A stretch of 64,000 nucleotides of DNA from an uncultured Pseudomonadales bacterium. GTDB taxonomy: Bacteria; Pseudomonadota; Gammaproteobacteria; Pseudomonadales; Cellvibrionaceae. The notes beneath the pieces were generated by a model. It worked only from the letters and a program-made list of their open reading frames with translations, had not been told where the DNA came from and did not search any database. The translations under genes were made by a program, and so were the position numbers. Below are positions 1-8,755 of this stretch, in pieces. The stretch is taken from the NCBI GenBank assembly GCA_947487765.1, contig CANKXO010000002.1, forward strand, positions 496,001 through 560,000, given 5' to 3'. How positions within the stretch are numbered: position 1 is the first letter of the stretch; each line of letters starts with the position of its first letter.

Positions 1-273
1 TATGGCATCAAATTTCTTAGCCAGAAGCGCAGGGATAATTCCGTCCCAGTCAGAAGTCACCCACTCACATTCAGCATTCATTGCTGCACAAAGTGCTTCA
101 CCGATTTCTATATCAAAACCTACTAATTTTCCACTCGGGTCAACAGAATTAAAAGGGGCATAAGCACCTTCTGTCCCTAGTCGAATCTTCTCTCCTGCAT
201 TTGCACCAGCACTGATACCAAAGCACATCACTCCAAGATAAAGCGCTGTTAATAGAGTCGTCATTTTTTTCAT
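1..273 (-). CDS. Amino-acid ABC transporter periplasmic binding protein (N-terminal part, runs off the window)
   Basis: Only the first 91 codons are present; the gene continues past the left edge. The protein begins with a Sec signal peptide (Lys-Lys, hydrophobic core, Ala-rich cleavage region near ANA-GE). Mature sequence then shows the family-3 solute-binding start: a TEGAYAPFN ligand-loop motif, [11 protein letters not shown] and the DWDGIIPAL segment. These are typical of HisJ/ArgT/AotJ proteins that bind arginine, lysine, ornithine or histidine in the periplasm. I place the start at 273 because an AGAGGA ribosome site lies 6-7 bases upstream; an in-frame ATG at 279 sits too close to it. 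It lies 69 bases downstream of the ATPase gene on the same strand, so the two are probably one operon. The permease genes would lie further left. Confidence 0.85.
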   Translation of the reverse strand, partial: MKKMTTLLTALYLGVMCFGISAGANAGEKIRLGTEGAYAPFNSVDPSGKLVGFDIEIGEALCAAMNAECEWVTSDWDGIIPALLAKKFDAI

Positions 274-342
274 GGTCATTCCTCTTTTTATCTATAGTGT
301 TATTATCTAAACAGAATGGTTAGCATTACACTAACAATTCAA

Positions 343-1116
343 TTATTTTTCATGGGCAATAAATTCGCGCAACCGATTCGATTGAGGTCGCTCGAAAAAG
401 TCTTGAGGGTTACCTTGCTCTTCTATCCTGCCTTGATGTAGAAACACAACATTGCTAGACACATTACGTGCAAAACTCATCTCATGGGTCACAATCAGCA
501 TCGTTCGTCCTTCATTGGCCAACGATTGAATGACCAATAACACTTCATTCACCAATTCTGGGTCTAAAGCAGATGTTGGTTCATCAAATAACAAGACTTT
601 TGGCTGCATCGCCAACGCTCTTGCGATAGCAACTCGCTGCTGCTGCCCTCCTGACAATTGGGCTGGGTAGCTACTGGCTTTTTCAGCAAGACCGACCTTT
701 TTCAAATACTCCATAGCCTCGTCTTTCACTTCTGCCTTAGGTCGTTTCAATACATGAACAGGCCCTTCCATGACATTCTCAAGCACTGTCATATGTGACC
801 ATAAATTAAAACCCTGAAAAACCATCCCTAATTGTGTACGAATAATCGATATTTTTGCTTGGGTCTCTTTATTAATTTTTTTTTGCTTATTACTGTCGAA
901 TACAACTTCATGGCCATCAACAACCACTTTACCTTGATCAGGTTGCTCCAAAAAATTAACACAGCGTAAAAAAGTACTTTTTCCCGAACCAGAACTACCC
1001 AGAATCGAAACAACATCACCTTTATTGGCAGCTAATGAAATACCTTTGAGAACCTCAAGTTCGCCAAACTTTTTATGTATGTTTTCAACGGAGAGTACAG
1101 ATTCTGACACTGGCAT
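343..1116 (-). CDS. Amino-acid ABC transporter ATP-binding protein, HisP/AotP type
   Basis: A 257-residue ATPase that would energise basic amino-acid uptake with the neighbouring binding protein. All ABC motifs are visible: Walker A GSSGSGKST near residue 40, Q-loop in LGMVFQGFNLW, signature LSGGQQQRVAIARAL, Walker B VLLFDEPTSALDPE and switch histidine in IVTHEM. Length and the SALDPELVNEVL segment match the polar amino-acid subfamily (HisP, GlnQ, AotP). It is the first gene of the operon as seen here, upstream of the binding-protein gene. No good ribosome site is seen before the ATG. Family assignment is firm; substrate (arginine/ornithine/histidine) is inferred from the partner protein. Confidence 0.93.
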   Translation of the reverse strand: MPVSESVLSVENIHKKFGELEVLKGISLAANKGDVVSILGSSGSGKSTFLRCVNFLEQPDQGKVVVDGHEVVFDSNKQKKINKETQAKISIIRTQLGMVFQGFNLWSHMTVLENVMEGPVHVLKRPKAEVKDEAMEYLKKVGLAEKASSYPAQLSGGQQQRVAIARALAMQPKVLLFDEPTSALDPELVNEVLLVIQSLANEGRTMLIVTHEMSFARNVSSNVVFLHQGRIEEQGNPQDFFERPQSNRLREFIAHEK

Positions 1117-1234
1117 TGGACGTCTATGGATAAATTTATAGTAATTATTGGGTCACACTATAACTTTTATTAAATGATTTAGGCAAATAGTTACTAATAG
1201 AAATAACTCATGGAATATAGACTAAAGTCTAATA

Positions 1235-1273
1235 GGAGGGTTGAGATATACTGTAAATTAAACCTCAACCTCC
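1235..1273. terminator. Imperfect hairpin between tyrB and the ABC ATPase gene
   Basis: GGAGGGTTGAG at 1235-1245 pairs with CTCAACCTCC at 1264-1273 with a single bulged G and an 18-base loop. It lies about 50 bases beyond the tyrB stop. There is no U-tract, so it may be a weak terminator or an mRNA end structure. Confidence 0.4.
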
Positions 1274-1325
1274 TTTAAGAAAAACCATTAAAACTTAGCA
1301 GTTAAAAGCTAGAGCTATCTTGAAA

Positions 1326-2516
1326 CTAAATTACTTTTAACAAAGACTCGATGACATAATCCATATTATTATCATTCAAGCCAGCAATATTAATACGGCT
1401 AGACCCGACCATATAAATACTGCTCTCTTGTTTAAGTCGATTGACTTGATCAACCGTAATGCCTAAAAAGGAAAACATACCCTTTTCGTCTTTTATATAA
1501 TTAAAACGATCTCCAGCTCCCGCATCGGCCAATCGCTGGACAAAAGTCTCACGTAAACCTGAAATACGCTCACGAACCTGGCCTAACTCTCGCTGCCACT
1601 GCTGAGTCAAAGCCTCATCATGCAGGATTAAGTCAACTAAGGCGGCTCCATGGCTTGGGGGCATCGAATAAATTTCTCTGGCAACATTCAGTAACTGTCC
1701 CCGACAGACCTCAGCTGTTTCTGCATCATTCGCTACAACGACTGCTGCACCCACGCGTTCACGATACAAGCCAAAGTTTTTGGAACAAGATGTTGCAATA
1801 ATAACTTCAGGACAATGTTCCGCTAAGTAGCGCAAGCCATAGGCATCTTCATCCAAACCATCACCCAACCCTTGGTAGGCAATATCAATAAATGGGGTGG
1901 CTCCTCGCTCAAGTAACACCTTAGCCACTGCCTGCCATTGCTCCGGGCTCAAATCGGCACCTGATGGGTTATGGCAACATCCATGGAGCAATACCAAATC
2001 TCCAGCTTCTACAGTTGCCAAACTGGTAATCATCGCATCGAAGTCTATTTTATGCTGCTGTGCGTTGTAGTATGGATATTCCACCAGCTCTAAGCCTGCG
2101 CTACCTAGCAAAGGAATATGATTTGCCCACGTTGGAGTCGATACCCAAATTTTTATGTTCTCTCGACAACGTTGCAACATACCTGCGGCTACGCGCAGCG
2201 CCCCACACCCACCAGCTGTTTGAACACTGATGGCACGTTCCTCTCTAAGCGCTTGATGTCCTTCCCCTAACAATAACTGCAATACACCCTCATTAAAGCC
2301 TGTAAAGCCTGCAGGGGGCGCATAGACTTTAGTCGTTTCTGCTGCTGCCCAGCGAGACTGTGCCTGTAAAACAGCCTCCATAATTGGGGTGTGGCCTTGC
2401 TCGTTCTTATAGACACCAGCACCAAGGTCAACCTTTTGGTCATTTGTATCGGCGTTATACGCCATAATGAGACCCAGAATGGGATCCGCAGATAAGGCAG
2501 GTAATTCTTCAAACAT
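1326..2516 (-). CDS. tyrB: Aromatic/aspartate aminotransferase (class I, PLP)
   Basis: Pyridoxal-phosphate aminotransferase exchanging amino groups between aspartate or aromatic amino acids and 2-oxoglutarate in the cytosol. The N-terminus MFEELP...DPILGL and the VDLGAGVYKNEQG segment are hallmarks of the AspC/TyrB group. The PLP lysine is in SCSKNFGLYRERVG, and the C-terminal substrate-carboxylate arginine is in SSRINIAGL. Starting at 2516 gives 396 residues, the usual length for TyrB/AspC. An in-frame TTG at 2546 would add ten residues unlike the family, so I reject it. TyrB versus AspC cannot be separated by eye. The gene is monocistronic, with a hairpin downstream. Confidence 0.92.
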   Translation of the reverse strand: MFEELPALSADPILGLIMAYNADTNDQKVDLGAGVYKNEQGHTPIMEAVLQAQSRWAAAETTKVYAPPAGFTGFNEGVLQLLLGEGHQALREERAISVQTAGGCGALRVAAGMLQRCRENIKIWVSTPTWANHIPLLGSAGLELVEYPYYNAQQHKIDFDAMITSLATVEAGDLVLLHGCCHNPSGADLSPEQWQAVAKVLLERGATPFIDIAYQGLGDGLDEDAYGLRYLAEHCPEVIIATSCSKNFGLYRERVGAAVVVANDAETAEVCRGQLLNVAREIYSMPPSHGAALVDLILHDEALTQQWQRELGQVRERISGLRETFVQRLADAGAGDRFNYIKDEKGMFSFLGITVDQVNRLKQESSIYMVGSSRINIAGLNDNNMDYVIESLLKVI

Positions 2517-2910
2517 GAGAGGTAAATCCGTTAAAAATAGGGGCAAGCAAGCAATTATACGGATATTTGATACTCACTACCACGAAACTTCATCATCGGA
2601 GCCGTCTAGAATCAACCAATATTTTTGCTATAAAAAATTATATAATCAAAGCTATTTGGAATATAAAACAGAACTATGTCACACCAAAACCCATCCAAAA
2701 GTAAGCACACACTTACTTTGAAGTCACCGCAGCCACAGGCTTACAATTATATTGAACTTCTATGTCATTGAAATATATGATCTTTTCACCCTTTTCATAG
2801 CTATTTCGTCTAAATCAACTGCTGACAGGAGCATCTATACTGAATATAGTAAATCATCGATGTAAACCTGAGCCAAAAGCATTAGGTAGAAGCGTTAAGG
2901 AGGTTGTACG
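2517..2910. other. Intergenic region upstream of tyrB; possible 31-codon ORF
   Basis: No recognisable gene. A short open frame on the plus strand (2676-2771, 31 codons, starting MSHQNPSKSK) has a lysine/proline-rich start but no convincing ribosome site. It may be chance or a gene remnant. The tyrB promoter must lie in the left part and the promoter of the secreted-protein gene in the right part. I could not fix either by consensus. Confidence 0.35.
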
Positions 2911-3417
2911 ATGATTAGGACTTTTACAAAAAGTATCGCTCATTGCTCGCAGTGGATTTATCGATCACTCACTGCCGTTATATCACTAGTGGCCGCATTC
3001 AGTATTAATGTTCATGCTGATACTCTGCCTGACGATGATATATACCTTTGGTTGCAACAAGAAGCACCTCAAAATCCAAAACCAGATGATGGCATTTATT
3101 ATTCAACAGGCGAATTTTCTACTAATTTTAATAGCCCCAGCTATGCGTTAACGACACCTGATGTGAAAGTTAATGAACACGGCTTCTCTAAATCCAACAA
3201 GAAAATTGCCAAGTCTAATGAAAAGAAATTGCTTCGTCGTTTAAGTGAAAAGTTTAAAGTCACACTGTTTAGCGCAAAAAGCAGACGCTCAAAACACCGT
3301 GTTTACTTGAATGCAGCCAAACAAGAAATTGTTAGCAAAAGCCGTTTAGGTAAAGCGCGCTACGAAATACGTATAACAGAGAAAGAAGCCGAGGCTCATT
3401 TCCGGTACACGTTCTAG
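2911..3417 (+). CDS. Hypothetical exported basic protein
   Basis: 168 residues of unknown function. The first ~36 residues form a Sec signal: basic start, hydrophobic stretch SLTAVISLVAAFSINV, cleavage around VHA-DT. The mature part has an acidic segment (DTLPDDDIYLWLQ), an Asn/Ser-rich middle and a strongly lysine/arginine-rich C-terminal half with alternating hydrophobic residues. A strong ribosome site (AAGGAGG) lies 7 bases before the ATG, supporting real expression. I do not recognise a family. The basic, periplasmic C-terminus could bind an anionic partner, but that is speculation. Confidence 0.75.
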   Translation: MIRTFTKSIAHCSQWIYRSLTAVISLVAAFSINVHADTLPDDDIYLWLQQEAPQNPKPDDGIYYSTGEFSTNFNSPSYALTTPDVKVNEHGFSKSNKKIAKSNEKKLLRRLSEKFKVTLFSAKSRRSKHRVYLNAAKQEIVSKSRLGKARYEIRITEKEAEAHFRYTF

Positions 3418-3578
3418 AGTCTGTTTGCACTAATACATACACATGCCGGGCAGTGATTCGTTTACCTGCCTGACTCTTATTACCCATCACATATTCGCAA
3501 CGTTTCGCTGATAAAGCGAATACTGATTAACACCCCCGACTTCTTTGATATAATGCGCTCTTAACTAGAGATAAGAAC

Positions 3579-4007
3579 GTGTCTGAAACAAGCCTGATCC
3601 AACATCCATCCCTTTTACGTCGCTTTGCCGCTATGAATTATGATTGCTTACTACTGATGGCTGTCAGCATTGCCTATGGACTACTCTATACCGGCATCGC
3701 AAAGTTACTTTTCCTTATGGATAGTGATAGAGCTACTGGCTTTCTATTTCAATTAGGTTGGCTGCTTTCCATCGTTGGTTTCTTCTGTTACTTTTGGATG
3801 AAAGGTGGGCAAACCACGGGAATGCGTGCATGGAAAATGAAAATCACCACAACACAAGGTGACTCGCCTGCTCTAAAACAGTGCTTACTGCGATTTTTCT
3901 TGGCGCCAATTGGTTGGTTGTGTTTTTTCACCGCCTTCTTCAACCATAATCAGTACTGCCTACATGACCAGTGGAGCCAAACTGAGCTAAGGTTATTGAA
4001 AGAGTAA
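3579..4007 (+). CDS. RDD family inner-membrane protein
   Basis: 142 residues with the RDD domain: N-terminal LLRRFAAMNYDCLLL holds the conserved Arg and Asp, transmembrane segments lie near residues 23-47, 56-75 and 105-122, and the C-terminus ends with the typical LHDQWSQTELRLL. The middle GGQTTGMRAWKMKI is the family's cytoplasmic loop. The role of RDD proteins is mostly unknown; some affect ion transport. Translation starts at a GTG. A TATAAT box at 3549-3554 gives a short leader. A TATTCGC/GCGAATA hairpin (3492-3522) lies just upstream and could end the preceding transcript. Confidence 0.88.
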   Translation: MSETSLIQHPSLLRRFAAMNYDCLLLMAVSIAYGLLYTGIAKLLFLMDSDRATGFLFQLGWLLSIVGFFCYFWMKGGQTTGMRAWKMKITTTQGDSPALKQCLLRFFLAPIGWLCFFTAFFNHNQYCLHDQWSQTELRLLKE

Positions 4008-4119
4008 AGCATTAACAATGATCATTGTTAGTCGTATTCAATCTAAAAAATCATCAAACATAACATCAAAATAAAGTATTTATCTCTATACTCAAAGTTA
4101 AAAGTGAAGAGAATACCCT

Positions 4120-4386
4120 GTGCTATCAGCGTTTGTTCATTTCAATTTACAGCTTTGGCGACATTACCTATTGTCACATACCTTCAGGCAAGAATTTATT
4201 GTAGATTCAGAGCATTGTCATTACCGCCGCTATACAAAGCAGTATTCCAAAAAGAAAAGCATAGTAAAGTTTTTCTGGATAGGTTCTGGAATGATCACCC
4301 TAATATTCCCCTCTCCACCATTGGCGACCAGTTTATTAATTGGTACGACTTTTTTATCGTTTAGTTTTTTAGACGAAACCAAATAA
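4120..4386 (+). CDS. Putative small membrane protein
   Basis: 88 residues starting at a GTG preceded by AAGAGA. The C-terminal half, KFFWIGSGMITLIFPSPP then ATSLLIGTTFLSFSFLDE, looks like two membrane segments broken by a Pro-rich turn. The N-terminal half is polar and His/Tyr/Arg rich. An overlapping 86-codon frame (4104-4364) is less protein-like. I prefer this frame because of its membrane-like C-terminus. It lies convergently against the MsbA-like gene, 12 bases away. Function unknown. Confidence 0.5.
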   Translation: MLSAFVHFNLQLWRHYLLSHTFRQEFIVDSEHCHYRRYTKQYSKKKSIVKFFWIGSGMITLIFPSPPLATSLLIGTTFLSFSFLDETK

Positions 4387-4398
4387 CAGATCTACAAC

Positions 4399-6174
4399 TT
4401 AAACGACCTTATCTTGGTGCCCAAACTGTAAAGCAGCAAGCTTCTGATAAAGTGCCGATGATGCTAACAATTGTTGGTGAGTTCCTTCCGCAATAACTTC
4501 ACCATTTTCCATCACTAGTATCCGGTCTGCATGTACAATCGTCGCTAAGCGATGAGCAATGATTATCGTAGTGCGATTTTTCATTAACAATTGTAATGCT
4601 TCTTGCACCCACTTTTCACTTTCAGCATCTAGGGCACTGGTTGCCTCATCCAGTAAAAGTATTTCTGGATCGTTTAAAATAGCACGAGCGATCACAATTC
4701 GCTGCTTTTGCCCACCACTTAAGCGGACCCCTCGTTCGCCTAAAAAACTTTCATAATTCTCTGGTAGCTTTTTGATAAAATCATGGGCATGTGCAGCTTT
4801 TGCTGCATCAATAACGTCTTGTTCGCTTGCATCAGGTTTTCCATAGGCTATATTGTGTAAAACATTAGCACTGAACAATGTAGGCTGTTGAGGCACCATC
4901 GCCATCTGTTGACGTGCAACAAAAATATCTAAATCATTTAATGGCGTTTCATTTAATAGTACTTCTCCTTGTTGTGGGTCATAAAAGCGTTGCAATAATT
5001 CAAATACCGTGCTTTTACCCGCTCCGCTAGTGCCCACAAGAGCAACTGTTTCCCCGCGCTTTATATCAATACTGACATTATTCAGTGCTAAGACATCAGG
5101 GCGACTTGGGTAACAAAAACTAACATTCTTAAAATGAATATGGCTTTGAGTACCAACGTCCATCGCTTTTATTAACATTGGAGAACTAATCTCTGGTTTC
5201 ACTTGTAACAACTCCAGTAAGCGCTCGGTTGCGCCGGCTGCGCGTTGCAGCTCGCCCAAGACCTCTGAAACCGCCGCAACGCCACCGGCAACCATAATGG
5301 CGTAAAAAACAAATGCCGCCAGTTCACCGCCGCTCATATTGCCACTTAATACATCACTTGCGCCAATATAAACCATCGCGCCCATTGCTGAAAATGCAAA
5401 TAGAATTACTAATGATGTCAATAAACCCCGATTGATAATACGATTTCTAGCTACCTCAAATGCTCTCTCGACTTCTGTTGAAAAAGCCGTGCGTTCATTA
5501 TTTTCACGGGTATAGCTTTGTACTGTTTTAATTTGCTGAAGAATTTCGCCAGCATAAGTGCCTACGTCTGCGACCTTATCTTGGCTATCTCTGGATAATT
5601 TGCGAACACGCTTACCAAAAATCATGACCGGTAACATCACCAATGGCAAAGCCCCAAACACAACAATCGTTAACTTGGCATTGGTCAGCAACAACATAAT
5701 TAAACCGCCTAGCATCATTAAAAATGAGCGCAAGGCAAAACTTACACTGGAACCAATAATTGATTGAAGCAACGTAGTATCTGTTGTTAAGCGACTCATT
5801 AACTCACCAGAGCGATTGGTTTCAAAGTAATTAGGCTCTAATGTTATTAAGTGATTAAACACTGATTTACGAATATCTGCAGTCACACGTTCCCCAATCC
5901 ATGTCACTAAATAAAATCGAATAAAGGTACCCACTGCCATTAAAATAACAACGACAAAAAATAATAATAAAGTTTGATTTAACTTTTCTAACGAACCTGC
6001 AATAAAGCCATCATCAACAACCAGCCTAACCGCCTGACCTAAAGATAAACTAAGCCCCGCAGTAAAAGTAAGCGCGACAGCTGCAGCGATAAGAACCCAT
6101 CGATAAGGTTTTAGAAAAGGCCAAAGGCCAGTTAAAATTTTCAGGCCAGATTTATTAGAAGTCGTGTCACTCAT
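4399..6174 (-). CDS. MsbA-related ABC exporter (fused permease-ATPase)
   Basis: 591-residue half-transporter. The N-terminal ~310 residues hold six membrane helices (first near residues 26-46), including the exporter-type loop NYFETNRSGELMSRLTTDTT. The C-terminal ATPase has Walker A GTSGAGKST, signature LSGGQKQRIVIARAIL, Walker B ILLLDEATSALDAESE and the histidine in IIAHRLATI. The pattern fits the MsbA-related subfamily of proteobacterial exporters, which act as homodimers in the inner membrane. The substrate, probably a lipid or drug, is not determined by sequence. It lies 17 bases downstream of rlmA on the same strand, so both may share a transcript. Confidence 0.9.
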   Translation of the reverse strand: MSDTTSNKSGLKILTGLWPFLKPYRWVLIAAAVALTFTAGLSLSLGQAVRLVVDDGFIAGSLEKLNQTLLLFFVVVILMAVGTFIRFYLVTWIGERVTADIRKSVFNHLITLEPNYFETNRSGELMSRLTTDTTLLQSIIGSSVSFALRSFLMMLGGLIMLLLTNAKLTIVVFGALPLVMLPVMIFGKRVRKLSRDSQDKVADVGTYAGEILQQIKTVQSYTRENNERTAFSTEVERAFEVARNRIINRGLLTSLVILFAFSAMGAMVYIGASDVLSGNMSGGELAAFVFYAIMVAGGVAAVSEVLGELQRAAGATERLLELLQVKPEISSPMLIKAMDVGTQSHIHFKNVSFCYPSRPDVLALNNVSIDIKRGETVALVGTSGAGKSTVFELLQRFYDPQQGEVLLNETPLNDLDIFVARQQMAMVPQQPTLFSANVLHNIAYGKPDASEQDVIDAAKAAHAHDFIKKLPENYESFLGERGVRLSGGQKQRIVIARAILNDPEILLLDEATSALDAESEKWVQEALQLLMKNRTTIIIAHRLATIVHADRILVMENGEVIAEGTHQQLLASSALYQKLAALQFGHQDKVV

Positions 6175-6191
6175 AAAAACTCAAAGATTCG

Positions 6192-7043
6192 TTATTGATC
6201 CAGTTTTTTATACAAATATATTTGAAAGTCAGCGACATCATTCAATTCATTCACCTGCTGCAAACGCTGTTCGGCTTCTGCGTTAACTCTCTGCCCATGA
6301 GGTGTCATGGTTAACAAATGCCTAATATGCTCATTTTTCATAATTGTGAGCGGGACTTTTAATTCTGCTCGGTCAATCAACGCATAATCATCAGTAAAAT
6401 AATTTTTATGCTTATCACTTTGATAGCTTCTGACTTCTGAATAAATAAGTTGTCTCAACGCTAATAGATGCTCAGCTCCTGGACCTGCAAATAATACATA
6501 GCCACCGGGCTTTAATACTCGGGAGAATTCCTGAGACTCTACTCGTGAAAAAATACTCATTACGACATCAAAGGATTCATCGCCATAAGGTAAACGTGCA
6601 CTGGACGCCACCGCCCATTCAATATGCTTATATTGGCCGGCCGCTGACTGAATGGCCGGTTTACTGATATCGAAGCCATAAGCGGATATCTCTGATTGGC
6701 GTGTCAATAAATGATTCAGATAAAAACCTTCACCACAGCCTGCATCCAGTACAGTTTTAGCCCCAACACTTAGCACACTATCTGCTAATTTATCAGCAAA
6801 TGCCTGATAATAACCGGCCTCTAAAAATGAACGTCTACCCGCTACCATCAACGCATCATCACCTGGTTGCTTTGTACGCTTATTCTGAACTAACAATAAA
6901 TTAATATAGCCTTTTTTATGTCGATCAAAACTATGTCCATTTTCACAACGTAAAGGGCTCTGTTTCGTTTGATTGTTTTGAATGGCGATGGATTCAGCAC
7001 TGCATTCAGTTAACGGAAGATGGCAGACAGGGCAAATGTACAT
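6192..7043 (-). CDS. rlmA: 23S rRNA (guanine-N1)-methyltransferase RlmA
   Basis: Methylates a guanine (G745 in E. coli numbering) in 23S rRNA with S-adenosylmethionine. The N-terminal zinc module is visible: Cys4, Cys7, Cys33 and His37 of the protein started at 7043 (MYICPVC...RCENGHSFD). KQPGDD and RRSFLEAGYY are family motifs, and the SAM loop is VLDAGCGEGFY. I choose 7043, giving 283 residues, because the longer frame from 7079 would be translated out of a terminator-like hairpin. No clear ribosome site is seen. The 14-bp hairpin ends only about 10 bases before the start codon, which is unusual. Confidence 0.9.
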   Translation of the reverse strand: MYICPVCHLPLTECSAESIAIQNNQTKQSPLRCENGHSFDRHKKGYINLLLVQNKRTKQPGDDALMVAGRRSFLEAGYYQAFADKLADSVLSVGAKTVLDAGCGEGFYLNHLLTRQSEISAYGFDISKPAIQSAAGQYKHIEWAVASSARLPYGDESFDVVMSIFSRVESQEFSRVLKPGGYVLFAGPGAEHLLALRQLIYSEVRSYQSDKHKNYFTDDYALIDRAELKVPLTIMKNEHIRHLLTMTPHGQRVNAEAEQRLQQVNELNDVADFQIYLYKKLDQ

Positions 7044-7051
7044 AGTCAATA

Positions 7052-7082
7052 AAAATGGGCTCACTATAAGTGAGCCCATTTT
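7052..7082 (-). terminator. Perfect 14-bp hairpin between the DoxX gene and rlmA
   Basis: AAAATGGGCTCACT (7052-7065) and its exact reverse complement (7069-7082) flank the loop ATA. On the minus strand the stem is followed by a short T-rich run, so it reads as an intrinsic terminator for the DoxX transcript. It is symmetrical and stands directly in front of rlmA. Confidence 0.8.
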
Positions 7083-7130
7083 GGCTAGTTTAGTAATAAA
7101 GACAAGCTTTAATTCAATTAAATAGCAAGC

Positions 7131-8054
7131 TTATGCTGCATTCGCTGTAGTAAATTTGTGGTTATCCAATAAATGCTTATGACCAGGCGCGTAGTAGCTA
7201 CCCCCCCCCGCATGAAAGAGTACAAAGCCTGCCGCAAGTAATGCGAACTCTCTCTTGAAGCCATTGAGATTAGCAATCAATGACTTATCAAGGTTAATTT
7301 TCTGCATAATAAACAACATCATCGCCATAACAACAGCTGCCCCTACAAGACGTGTTTGCACGCCAGCCAAAATCATCACACCTAATAAAACTGCGACTAT
7401 TGCTGGCAACTTAAAGGTTTGAATATTATCTAAGCCATGGAAAAAGCCAGCAATTAAAAATGGCAGAGCAAGAGACACTCTCAACAACAAACCCAGTTCA
7501 TTCCAGCGAGTATGGGTCGCATTCGACCTTATCGCTCTACCAGTGCCAAAACGCTCATCCAAACAATATCGACCTGATCCCAGATTATAGAGTAGGAAAA
7601 ATAAACCAGATAAAGCGATATCTCTAATCTGTACAAACATGGCTGGCGAGTTATAAGTATTTTCAGCTGAAATAACGCCCGGAGTAGTTACGACGGGTAG
7701 CGATACAATAAAACTCCACAGCAGTAGTGCCCAAATAATCGACAATGGCCGAACCAAAAAACCCGCAACTAACATTAATCCACTAACCAACTCAAAAGCG
7801 GAGAGCGCCGTTAAAAATGACCATGGTGTTAAAATATAACCAAGCGGCCCTGAAAATAAATAATCGGTAAAAAACTGATTAATATAACCTGACGACCCCA
7901 TATAACTGTTCACTATTGCATCAACTGTATTTGGGTTTAACAATTGGTAAAGCTTATTCCACCCTCCTATCACAAAGACCAAACCTAAACCGATACGTAG
8001 CACCATCGCCATCACTTCTGGTTGCCATTCACTGCGGGTAAAAAAAGATTTCAT
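7131..8054 (-). CDS. DoxX family membrane protein (two tandem DoxX-like halves)
   Basis: 307 residues with about eight membrane segments. The first half starts VLRIGLGLVFVIGGWNKL and the second LLLRVSLALPFLIAGFFHGL. Both are DoxX-type openings (helix with Gly-x-x-F-x-x-x-G and following basic residue), so the protein looks like an internal duplication or fusion. DoxX proteins are linked to quinone or thiol redox chemistry; the specific reaction is not known. A run of nine G residues on the coding strand encodes the AGGGS turn about 27 codons from the end. The gene diverges from the ECF sigma operon across a 206-base region. Confidence 0.82.
   Translation of the reverse strand: MKSFFTRSEWQPEVMAMVLRIGLGLVFVIGGWNKLYQLLNPNTVDAIVNSYMGSSGYINQFFTDYLFSGPLGYILTPWSFLTALSAFELVSGLMLVAGFLVRPLSIIWALLLWSFIVSLPVVTTPGVISAENTYNSPAMFVQIRDIALSGLFFLLYNLGSGRYCLDERFGTGRAIRSNATHTRWNELGLLLRVSLALPFLIAGFFHGLDNIQTFKLPAIVAVLLGVMILAGVQTRLVGAAVVMAMMLFIMQKINLDKSLIANLNGFKREFALLAAGFVLFHAGGGSYYAPGHKHLLDNHKFTTANAA
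7201..7209 (-). repeat. Homopolymer tract of nine G (coding strand) in the DoxX gene
   Basis: Nine C on the plus strand, hence G9 in the gene, in an otherwise A+T-rich region. It encodes the Gly-Gly-Gly of HAGGGSYY. A one-base slip would replace the last ~27 codons. Confidence 0.95.
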
Positions 8055-8260
8055 ACTATCTCCATCATATAAATTGATTATTAAAATTGAAATTTACAAA
8101 GTTGCTATACAACGCATGGAGAAGACGTACCAATAACGATTATGATTTCCATTCATCGCAATTTAATTTTTTGGATATAAAAATTTGAGAACTAGTGCAA
8201 TCAAAAAGTTGATTAAGACGTCATTTAGACAAGCAAGTGAATTTTTAATGGAAAACATGA

Positions 8261-8755
8261 ATGCAACGCATTTCGGATGATCAACTTCAGCGAGCCTATC
8301 GCTACGCCATGTCACTAACTAATGATCATGATGTTGCAATGGATATCGTACACACGGCATATGTCAGTATATTAGGGAGAGGGGCCAGCGATATAAAAAA
8401 TATACAAGGGTATTTTTTGCGCTGTGTGCGCAACACATTTATTGACCAAAAACGCTTTGATGACCGCTGGTTAATTGCAGTAGAAGATCCGGAAGACAAT
8501 GGCATGGATATCAGCCTTGTGACGCTTGAATCAACTATTATCAGTCAGGATTTGTTAGTACAGTTATGGAAGAGCTTTAAGCCACTGGAGCGTGAATTGC
8601 TATATTTATGGGCCGTTGAAGAATACACCATTGATGAAATTAGCCATTTAACAGAAACGTCCAGAGGAACGCTGTTATCTAGAATTCATCGTATCCGCAA
8701 AAAAGTACTTAATAACAACATGTCAAAAGAGGCCATTTATGAGCAAGCCAATTAA
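8261..8755 (+). CDS. ECF-type RNA polymerase sigma factor
   Basis: 164 residues with only regions 2 and 4 of sigma-70, the ECF layout. Region 2 (about residues 5-70) includes ALSLTND-like AMSLTNDHDVAMDIVHTAY and the helix NIQGYFLRCVRNTFIDQKR. Region 4 (about 105-155) has LKPLERELLYLW-like FKPLERELLYLWAVEEYT and the recognition helix TSRGTLLSRIHRIRKK. The last 17 bases overlap the start of the next gene, so the two products are made together, as is usual for sigma/anti-sigma pairs. It probably reads a stress promoter; the secreted catalase-peroxidase just downstream is a candidate target by position only. Confidence 0.9.
   Translation: MQRISDDQLQRAYRYAMSLTNDHDVAMDIVHTAYVSILGRGASDIKNIQGYFLRCVRNTFIDQKRFDDRWLIAVEDPEDNGMDISLVTLESTIISQDLLVQLWKSFKPLERELLYLWAVEEYTIDEISHLTETSRGTLLSRIHRIRKKVLNNNMSKEAIYEQAN

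Noticed and set aside
2467-2721. 84-codon plus-strand frame overlapping the tyrB start
   Set aside because: It begins inside tyrB on the other strand, has a basic, low-information sequence and no ribosome site. A shorter 31-codon frame at 2676 is mentioned only as a possibility.
4104-4364. 86-codon frame overlapping the small membrane-protein gene
   Set aside because: It uses the same DNA as 4120-4386 in another frame and looks less like a membrane protein.
8055-8260. Fur-box-like sequence (GATTATGATTTCC) between doxX and the sigma gene
   Set aside because: Too few matches to the 19-bp Fur consensus to call.
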